Source: Aplectana chamaeleonis
Taxonomy: Eukaryota > Nematoda > Chromadorea > Rhabditida > Cosmocercidae
Length of the DNA stretch: 64,000 nucleotides
Direction of reading: 5' to 3'
Assembly: GCA_029168955.1 (NCBI GenBank)
Contig: JAPDOI010000442.1
Location: 248,001 to 312,000 of the forward strand
Shown here: positions 55,335 to 64,000 of the stretch, in pieces
Layout: each line of letters begins with the position of its first letter
Position numbering within the stretch: position 1 is the stretch's first letter
Position numbers and translations under genes: made by a program
The notes under the pieces: generated by a model
Seen by the model: the letters and a program-made list of their open reading frames with translations, nothing else
Told to the model about the DNA's origin: nothing
Databases searched by the model: none

Positions 55335-55972
55335 CCTGAAAGTTTAGGTTCCTGGCAAAAGTAAAGATTTGGCATGGCCATAGAAATAAACTCAGTTAAA
55401 AAGGGAAATTAAAGAAAAATGAAAAAAGGTTTTGAAATATTCCTGAGAACGATTTGGCGTAGAATAATTTGATCTAGGGAAATGTAGTGAAGTAGTTGAA
55501 AGTATGATTTGGCAGTCGAGTTTGAACCAAATATTTATAAGAGTTGTGCAAAACGAGAGATCGCCTTGTCTGTGCTTATCCGTAGAACATATCAAAGCGA
55601 AACCACGCGCGTTGATTTTACTTCACCTATTACGTGAAGACCGCCGCATTACAGCTCCCGAAAAAGTTTTGATGCTTCCCATTTTACGCGTGATTTCGCT
55701 TTGATATGTTCTCGGATAAGCACAGACAAGGCGATCTCTCGTTTTGCACAACTCTTATCAATAGTTGGTTCAAACTCGACTGCCAAATCATACTTTCAAC
55801 TATTTCACTTCATTTCCCGAAAAACAAATTATTCTACGCCAAATCGTTCTCAGGAATATTTCAAAACCTTTTTTTCATTTTTCTTTAATTTCCCTTTTTA
55901 ACTGAGTATATTTCTATGGCCATGCCAAATCTTTACTTTTGCCAGGAACCTAAACTTTCAGGAATTTCATTT
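55335..55972. mobile_element. Foldback repeat, arms about 275-285 bp
   Basis: CCTGAAAGTTTAGGTTCCTG at 55335 is inverted at CAGGAACCTAAACTTTCAGG ending at 55972. Pairing continues to about 55609 and 55687 with a roughly 77-bp loop. The arms contain GATTTGGC motifs like the foldback at 24358-25169. Arm identity is high but with indels. Confidence 0.85.
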
Positions 55973-56039
55973 ATTTTTCCAAAAGGTTTCCTTTCTAACA
56001 TGATTTATGCCTGGTGGTGTTAGGTGAAAGTAAACCCAC

Positions 56040-59000
56040 TGATGTCCTGCCCCCCCCCCTTCTGTGACGTCCTGCGCACTCCAACTGATGGCCTGCACAC
56101 TTTATTTGACGTCTTGCACACTCCCACTGATGTCCCACACACTTTCTACGGCGTTCTGCGTACACCCATTTGGGTCACAAGCCGCTCACGCCGATCAATT
56201 TTCCGCAGGGCTACCGTAACCCTCCTTCAAAAATTTTCTGAGTGTCAGCTTGGATATGAGCACATCGTAATAGCCAGCAAACGTGTTTGCACAATTTCGA
56301 CCCCCTAAGCCACTTCCCGGCGGCTCCTCGAAGAGAACGGTGTGTGATTGAATGCATACCGCTCCTCTGCCCTTTAATACCCCGCATGTTATGAACGTGT
56401 GTTATCGTTCGTTATCATGTTTTGCTCAAGAATGGTTACGGTAGCCCTGCGGAAAAAATGATCGGCTTGGGCGTGCTTGTATTTGGGTCCCGCACACTTT
56501 CTACGGCGTCTTGCGCACTTTCACTTTGTCACCGCACACTTTCTACGGCGTCCGGCGCACTCTCATTTGGGTCCCGCACACTTTCTACGGCGTTCTGCGC
56601 ACGCCCATTTGGGTCCCGCACGCTTTCTACGGCGTCCGGCGCACTCCCACTTGGGTCCCGCACGCTTTCTACGGCGTGTGGCGCACTCTCATTTGGGTCC
56701 CGCACACTTTCTACGGCGTCCGGCCCACTCCCACGTGGGTCTCGCACACTTTCTACGGCGTCCGGCGCACTCTCATTTGGGTCCCGCACACTTTCTACGG
56801 CGTCCGGCGCACTCTCATTTGGGTCCAACACGCTTTCTAGGGCGTTCTGCGCACACCCATTTGGGTCCCGCTCACTTTCTACGGCGTCTGGCGCACTCCC
56901 ACTAGGGTCGCGCACACTTTCTACGGCGTCCGGCGCACTCCCACATGGGTCCTGCACACTTTCTACGGCGTTCTGCGTACACCCGTTTGGGTCCCACACT
57001 TTCTACGGCGTCTCGCGCACTTTCACTTTGTCACCGCACACTTTCTACGGCGTCCGGCGCACTCTCATTTGGGTTCCACACACTTTCTAGGGCGTCCTGC
57101 GCACTCCCACTTGGGTCCCGCACTTTTCTACTGCGTTCTGCGCACACCCATTTGGGTCCCGCACACTTTATACGGCGTCCGGCGAACTCCCACGTGGGTC
57201 CCGCACACTTTCTACGGCGTCCGGCGCACTCTCATTTAGGTCCAACACGCTTTCTAGGGCGTTCTGCGCACACCCATTTGGGTCCCGCACACTTTCTACG
57301 GCGTCTGGCGCACTCCCACTAGGGTCGCGCACAATTTCTACGGCGTCCGGCGCACTCTCATTTGGGTCCCGCACACTTTCTACGGCATCCGGCGCACTCT
57401 CATTTGGGTCCAACACGCTTTCTAGGGCGTTCTGCGCACACCCATTTGGGTGCCACACACTTTCTAGGGCATTCTGCGCACACCCATTTGGGTCCGGCAC
57501 ACTTTCTACGGCGTCCGGCGCACTCCCACTTGGGTCCCGCAAACTTTCTACGGCGTTCTGCGTACACCCGTTTGGGTCCCACACTTTCTACGGCGTCTCG
57601 CGCACTTTCACTTTGTCACCGCACACTTTCTACGGCGTCCGGCGCACTCTCATTGGGTCCCGCAAACTTTCTACGGCGTTCTGCGTACACCCGTTTGGGT
57701 CCCACACTTTCTACGGCGTCTCGCGCACTTTCACTTTGTCCCCGCACACTTTCTACGCCGTCCGGCGCACTCTCATTTGGGTCCCGCTCACTTTCTACGG
57801 CGTCCGGCGCACTCTTATTTGGGTCCCACACACTTTCTAGGGCGTCCGGCGCACTCCCATCTGGGTCCCGCTCACTTTCTACGGCGTCCGGCGCACTCTT
57901 ATTTGGGTCCCACACACTTTCTAGGGCGTCCGGCGCACTCCCACTTGGGTCCCGCTCACTTTCTACGGCGTTCTGCGCACACCCATTTGGGTCCCGCACA
58001 CTTTCTACGGCGTCCGGCGCACTCCCACTTGGGTCCCGCACTTTTTCTACTTTGTTCTGCGCACACCCATTTGGGTCCCACACACTTTCTACGGCGTTCT
58101 GCGCACACCCATTTGGGTCCGGCACACTTTCTACGGCGTCCGACGCACTCCCACTTTGGTCCCGCACACTTTCTACGGCGTCCGACGCACTCTCATTTGG
58201 GTCCAACACGCTTTCTAGGGCGTTCTGCGCACACCCATTTGGGTCGCGCACACTTTCTACGGCGTCCGGCGCACACCCACGTGGGTCCCGCACACTTTCT
58301 ACGGCGTCCGGCGCACTCTTATTTAGGTCCCGCACACTTTCTACGGCGTCCGACGCACTCTCATTTGGGTCCCACACACTTTCTACGGCGTTCTGCGCAC
58401 ATCCATTTGGGTCCCGCACACTTTCTACGGCGTCCGACGCACTCCCACTTTGGTCCCGCACACTTTCTACGGCGTTCTGCGCACACCCATTTGGGTGCCA
58501 CACACTTTCTAGGGCATTCTGCGCACACCCATTTGGGTCCGGCACACTTTCTACGGCGTCCGGCGCACTCCCACTTGGGTCCCGCAAACTTTCTACAGCG
58601 CTCTGCGTACACCCGTTTGGGTCCCACACTTTCTACGGCGTCTTGCGCACTTTCACTTTGTCACCGCACACTTTCTACGGCGTCCGGCGCACTCTCATTT
58701 GGGTCCCGCACACTTTCTACGGCGTTCCGCGCACGCCCATTTGGGTCGCGCACGCTTTCTACGGCGTCCGGCGCACTCCCACTTGGGTCCCGCACGCTTT
58801 CTACGGCGTGTGGCGCACTCTCATTTGGGTCCCGCACACTTTCTACGGCGTCCGGCCCACTCCCACGTGGGTCTCGCACACTTTCTACGGCGTCCGGCGC
58901 ACTCTCATTTGGGTCCCGCACACTTTCTACGGCGTCCGGCGCACTCTCATTTGGGTTCCACACACTTTCTAGGGCGTCCTGCGCACTCCCACTTGGGTCC

Positions 59001-62000
59001 CGCACTTTTTCTACTGCGTTCTGCGCACACCCATTTGGGTCCCGCACACTTTATACGGCGTCCGGCGCACTCCCACGTGGGTCCCGCACACTTTCTACGG
59101 CGTCCGGCGCACTCTCATTTGGGTCCCGCACACTTTCTACGGCATCCGGCGCACTCTCATTTGGGTCCAACACGCTTTCTAGGGCGTTCTGCGCACACCC
59201 ATTTGGGCCGCGCACACTTTCTACGGCGTCCGGCGCACACCCACGTGGGTCCCGCACACTTTCTACGGCGTCCGGCGCACTCTTATTTAGGTCCCGCACA
59301 CTTTCTACGGCGTCCGACGCACTCTCATTTGGGTTCCACAGACTTTCTAGAGCGTTTTGTGCACACCCATTTGGGTCCCGCACACTTTCTATGGCGTCCG
59401 GCGCACTCCCACTAGGGTCGCGCACACTTTCTACGGCGTCCGGCGCACTCTCATTTGGGTCCCGCACACTTTCTACGGCATCCGGCGCACTCTCATTTGG
59501 GTCCAACACGCTTTCTAGGGCGTTCTGCGCACACCCATTTGGGTGCCACACACTTTCTAGGGCATTCTGCGCACACCCATTTGGGTCCGGCACACTTTCT
59601 ACGGCGTCCGGCGCACTCCCACTTGGGTCCCGCAAACTTTCTACGGCGTTCTGCGTACACCCGTTTGGGTCCCACACTTTCTACGGCGTCTCGCGCACTT
59701 TCACTTTGTCACCGCACACTTTCTACGGCGTCCGGCGCACTCCCACTTGGGTCCCGCAAACTTTCTACGGCGTTCTGCGTACACCCGTTTGGGTCCCACA
59801 CTTTCTGCGGCGTCTCGCGCCCTTCCACTTTGTCACGGCACACTTTCTACGGCGTCCGGCGCACTCTCATTTGGGTCCCGCTCACTTTCTACGGCGTCCG
59901 GCGCACTCTTATTTGGGTCCCACACACTTTCTAGGGCGTCCGGCGCACTCCCATCTGGGTCCCGCACACTTTCTACGGCGTCCGGCGCACTCTTATTTGG
60001 GTCCCACACACTTTCTAGGGCGTCCGGCGCACTCCCACTTGGGTCCCGCACACTTTCTACGGCGTTCTGCGCACACCCATTTGGGCCCCGCACACTTCCT
60101 ACGGCGTCCGCCGCACTCCCACTTGGGTCCCGCACTTTTTCTACTTTGTTCTGCGCACACCCATTTGGGTCCCACACACTTTCTACGGCGTTCTGCGCAC
60201 ACCCATTTGGGTCCGGCACACTTTCTACGGCGTCCGGCGCACTCCCACTTTGGTCCCGCACACTTTCTACGGCGTCCGACGCACTCTCATTTGGGTCCAA
60301 CACGCTTTCTAGGGCGTTCTGCGCACACCCATTTGGGTCGCGCACACTTTCTACGGCGTCCGGCGCACTCCCACGTGGGTCCCGCACACTTTCTACGGCG
60401 TCCGGCGCACTCTCTTTTAGGTCCCGCACACTTTCTACGGCGTCCGACGCACTCTCATTTGGGTGCCACACACTTTCTAGGGCATTCTGCGCACACCCAT
60501 TTGGGTCCCGCACACTTTCTACGGCGTCCGACGCACTCCCACTTTGGTCCCGCACACTTTCTACGGCGTTCTGCGCACACCCATTTGGGTGCCACACACT
60601 TTCTAGGGCATTCTGCGCACACCCATTTGGGTCCGGCACACTTTCTACGGCGTCCGGCGCACTCCCACTTGGGTCCCGCAAACTTTCTACGGCGTTCTGC
60701 GTACACCCGTTTGGGTCCCACACTTTCTACGGCGTCTTGCGCACTTTCACTTTGTCACCGCACACTTTCTACGGCGTCCGGCGCACTCTCATTTGGGTCC
60801 CGCACACTTTCTACGGCGTTCCGCGCACGCCCATTTGGGTCGCGCACGCTTTCTACGGCGTCCGGCGCACTCCCACTTGGGTCCCGCACGCTTTCTACGG
60901 CGTGTGGCGCACTCTCATTTGGGTCCCGCACACTTTCTACGGCGTCCGGCCCACTCCCACGTGGGTCTCGCACACTTTCTACGGCATCCGGCGCACTCTC
61001 ATTTGGGTCCCGCACACTTTCTACGGCGTCCGGCGCACTCTCATTTGGGTTCCACACACTTTCTAGGGCGTCCTGCGCACTCCCACTTGGGTCCCGCACT
61101 TTTTCTACTGCGTTCTGCGCACACCCATTTGGGTCCCGCACACTTTATACGGCGTCCGGCGCACTCCACGTGGGTCCCGCACACTTTCTACGGCGTCCGG
61201 CGCACTCTCATTTGGGTCCCGCACACTTTCTACGGCATCCGGCGCACTCTCATTTGGGTCCAACACGCTTTCTAGGGCGTTCTGCGCACACCCATTTGGG
61301 CCGCGCACACTTTCTACGGCGTCCGGCGCACACCCACGTGGGTCCCGCACACTTTCTACGGCGTCCGGCGCACTCTTATTTAGGTACCGCACACTTTCTA
61401 CGGCGTGCGACGCACTCTCATTTGGGTTCCACAGACTTTCTAGAGCGTTTTGTGCACACCCATTTGGGTCCCGCACACTTTCTATGGCGTCCGGCGCACT
61501 CCCACTTGGGTCCCGCACACTTTCTACGGCGTCCGACGCTCTCTCATTTGGGTCCCGCTCACTTTTTACGGCGTCCTGCGCACTCTTATTTGGGTCCCAC
61601 ACACTTTCTAGGGCGTCCGGCGCACTCCCACTTGGGTCCCGCTCACTTTCTACGGCGTCCGGCGCACTCTTATTTGGGTCCCACACACTTTCTAGGGCGT
61701 CCGGCGCACTCCCATCTGGGTCCCGCTCACTTTCTACGGCGTCCGCGCACATCTTATTTGGGTCCCGCACACTTTCTACGGCGTCCGGCGCACTCCCACT
61801 TGGGTCCCGCACACTTTCTACGGCGTTCTGCGCACACCCATTTGGGTCCCGCACACTTTCTACGGCGTCCGGCGCACACCCATTTGGGTCCGGCACACTC
61901 TACGGCGTCCGGCCACTCCCACTTGGGTCCGCTCACTTTCTACGGCGTTCTGCGCACACCCATTTGGGTCCCACACACTTTCTACGGCGTCTCGCGCACA

Positions 62001-62306
62001 CCCATTTGGGTCACGGCACACTTTCTACGGCGTCCGACGCACTCTCACTTTGGGTTCCGCACACTTTCTACGGCGTCCGACGCACTCTCATTTGGGCCTC
62101 ACACACTTTCTAGGGCGTTCTGCGCACACCCATTTGGGTCCCGCACAATTTCTACGGCGTCCGGCGCACTCCCACTTGGGTCCCGCACACTTTCTACGGC
62201 ATCCGGCGCCCTCTCATTTGGGTCCCGCACACTTTCTACGGCGTCCGGCGCACTCTCATTTGGGTCCTACACACTTTCTAGGGCGTTCTGCGCACACCCA
62301 TTTGGT
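56040..62306. repeat. 42-bp minisatellite, about 140 units
   Basis: The main unit is CACACTTTCTACGGCGTCCG, GCGCACTCTCATTTGGGTCC and CG, with variants (GTTCTGCGCACACCC, GGGCGTTCTG, CTCGCGCACTTTCACTTTGT). It is open in several frames on both strands; the longest is 1533 codons. I regard these frames as by-products of the 42-bp period. Blocks recur at an offset near 2094 bp (57400/59493, 58361/60455, 58661/60755). The first units (56056-56175) are intermediate with the 21-bp array. The array stops abruptly at the LTR at 62312. Confidence 0.95.
56190..56466. mobile_element. MITE inserted near the start of the 42-bp array (277 bp)
   Basis: GCCGATCAATTTTCCGCAGG at 56190 faces CCTGCGGAAAAAATGATCGGC ending at 56466, and the inverted repeat includes GGCTACCGTAACC. 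It separates the older intermediate units from the main homogeneous array. No target duplication was recognised. Confidence 0.8.
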
Positions 62307-62311
62307 CCCGC

Positions 62312-62754
62312 TGGTGGTGGGCCTTGGCCGATGTTGTCCTGGGAGTGGAGTCCTGCCTGGAAGGCCCAAGAGTGGTGAAAATACTCACCTTAAGCTCAGG
62401 ATCCGGGCTGGTGCGACGGTTGGCAGCGGGCGTCCACTCCTGGTGGCAGGCAGCGAGTGGAATGTCCGTGGTGGATTGCGAAAGAGTGGGCGGGACCTCG
62501 ACCAGTCAGAGTCGCAGGCGCTTTGGACGAGAGAGTGTGTGGAGGAGGCGCGCACCCAGACGGCGAGGGCGCCGAGGGGAACGGAGGTCAGACGGCTCGC
62601 GCGTATCGATCGACTTTCCGCTTTCGAGTCGCTGAAAAAGCGGCAAATATCGATAATAGCTTCACAGAACAGGAGTAAAAAGACATACAAGGGACTAACT
62701 GAGTATATACAACTATATTGGCCACTATATACATGCCCTGTCCGGGCCACTACA
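62312..62754 (-). mobile_element. Probable 3' LTR of a retrotransposon
   Basis: Read on the minus strand, a purine-rich tract (GAAGGGAAGGCGA) precedes TGTAGTGGCCCGGACAGGGC. The 443-bp block ends in CA next to GCGGG, which belongs to the minisatellite unit. TG...CA ends, an adjacent polypurine tract, and TATATA promoter-like sequence near 62700-62735 fit an LTR. A strong donor-like AAG|GTGAGTATTTT also lies within, near 62390. The other LTR is outside the window, so this is unconfirmed. Confidence 0.5.
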
Positions 62755-62880
62755 TCGCCTTCCCTTCGGGAAGACGGTCCGCTTCGTCTTCTCACTTTAC
62801 ATAGGACCTACGGCCCATCTGCTTCATCTTTGGCGCCACCTCCTGACGCTTTCTTCTTCACATCTTTCAGATAGTAGGCG

Positions 62881-64000
62881 TCAAATCCTTCGACGTTTCG
62901 TCTTCGTGTGAAGCGGGCACGTCTGCCTTTTTCCTTTGCTTGTTGACGGCTGGTCTTTAGCCGCTTTGCGAACGTTCAGTTCGAATGTGGGCAACATCAA
63001 AATATTAGACGCGATGTGTGCCACCTGGGTTGAGAAAGCAACCGACATTGCCATGGCATCAGCTTTTCTTCCAGCTTCCTGGGACAAGAGTCCCAGACTG
63101 GATACGCCGGGTGCTTGATCGGAATGTCATCTCCTATGTCACTATAGTAGTCCACGATCCTTGCATCCAAAACCTCTGGCCGGTCCAGACAGAAATTCAA
63201 TGCCATCATTCGACAGATAGTTCCAATATGTCTCCACTCGTCTTCGCGCGAGATAAGCTCAAACGGCGGTGGGAATAATTCCAACGTGCCACCGCACTGC
63301 AAATGGCGCTTCAATCGCCTGTTGTACGAGGCGCATATGTGCAGAGTGATAGGGGGCGGTGGTCGGTCACACCCAAACAAGAGCCGATGCAGACGCTCTG
63401 TTTCTGGAGTTGATCTGCCAAATCTCCAAAATGCGAAGTAGACCAGGAACTTCACTCGTGGATGGCTCCAACAAATCCGCTGTTAGTACTCGACTGAAGT
63501 GTTCCGGAACAGCAACCAGGATCGGATTAGTGGGCATGTCGTCAGTGGACGCTGTGTCGTGATCTGCTTTCTGCGAGCCATTGCCATTCCTGGAAGTATC
63601 TCTCGATATCGTAACGCCTGGATTGGTCGGAAACAGGTCAGGATGGCTCAGTTCAGCACATTTTCTCGAGCTTTCAGTGCACTTGCATAGTCGTAGCAAT
63701 ATTTGCTGTATGTGCGTGGGATCGTCGTCGCTAGTCCGTGAATGGTCAGAGTAACGCGAACTTCTTATCCAGGAGCTCCACTTCCCTTGCGCTCATCTCC
63801 CCAGTGGGGATGCAAGGCTACACCGATGCCACATGTGCCAGTTCGTACATATTTCTTCACTGTCATGGAGCGGGCTAGATCACATCGCAATCCTGGCAAA
63901 TCCCACGTGTGCCTTAGTGTTGAACATTCCACACGAGCACGGGTACAGCAAATGCAACGGGATCCGGATCGTGGATCTCCAACGGCAACTCTGCAATTAA
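62881..64000 (-). pseudogene. Degraded 3' coding region of the retroelement
   Basis: Minus-strand fragments run from the window edge: CCTRARVECSTLRHTWDLPG and YVRTGTCGIGVALHPHWGD (stop near 63766), then ILVAVPEHFSRVLTADLLEP to about 63415. After a frame change come STPETERLHRLLFGCDRPPP, LELFPPPFELISREDEWRHI and RPEVLDARIVDYYSDIGDD. A second change near 63075 leads to ADAMAMSVAFSTQVAHIASN and a basic tail (KTKRRRI, stop 62881-62883). Protein-like composition persists across two frame changes. I recognise no integrase, RT or gag motif. The position just upstream of an LTR suggests a 3' retroelement ORF. Confidence 0.45.

Noticed and set aside
57777..62378. A 1533-codon open frame and many shorter frames on both strands
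   Set aside because: They arise because the 42-bp unit is a multiple of three and lacks stops. Open frames exist on both strands, and variant units do not preserve any one peptide.

Overview
The window looks like gene-poor, transposon-dense nuclear DNA from a nematode, most likely a clade V strongylid such as a hookworm. Three things point that way. Short introns end in TTTCAG-type acceptors. An RTE-like LINE has degraded endonuclease and reverse transcriptase frames of the kind common in hookworm genomes. A multi-exon gene belongs to the nematode-expanded acyltransferase-3 (NRF-6-like) family. I see no bacterial operons, rRNA, convincing tRNA or CRISPR array. The species is an inference.

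Layout. 1-11 kb: a non-autonomous hAT element with a perfect 8-bp target duplication (948-2416), several TA-type MITEs and a 183-bp tandem array (6.4-7.65 kb). 11.3-14.5 kb: a 3.25-kb foldback element with arms of about 1.1 kb. 15-18 kb: TTAA-type elements, a reverse transcriptase scrap and a possible short gene. 19.4-23.25 kb and 25.5-27.3 kb: two minisatellites with 21-bp and 42-bp units, with a near-perfect 245-bp-arm foldback between them (24.36-25.17 kb) and another foldback at 28.45-28.9 kb. 29.1-32.4 kb: decayed RTE-like LINE. 33-39 kb: hairpins, foldbacks, a MITE and a probable exon (38916-39109). 39.9-42.75 kb and 45.3-49.25 kb: two independent insertions of one hAT-type family, each with its own perfect 8-bp target duplication. 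They carry different nested insertions, so each copy supplies empty sites for the other. 53.1-54.3 kb: a third hAT-type family. 56.0-62.3 kb: a large 42-bp minisatellite. 62.3-64 kb: a probable LTR plus the degraded 3' coding part of a retroelement.

The best-supported host gene is on the minus strand from 52023 to 44767. Six exons join to 876 bp in one continuous frame and encode the C-terminal 291 residues of a membrane acyltransferase-3 protein. Four of its introns are 52-67 bp; the fifth is 6145 bp and holds the second hAT copy with its passengers, three TTAA/MITE units and a perfect 30-bp palindrome. The 5' exons were not found. A probable plus-strand terminal exon (43364-43593) faces it tail to tail.

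The most unusual pattern is that three minisatellites, and relics at 3.0, 53.8 and 56.1 kb, share a 21-bp building block. They therefore look like one satellite superfamily seeded at several places, partly inside transposons.
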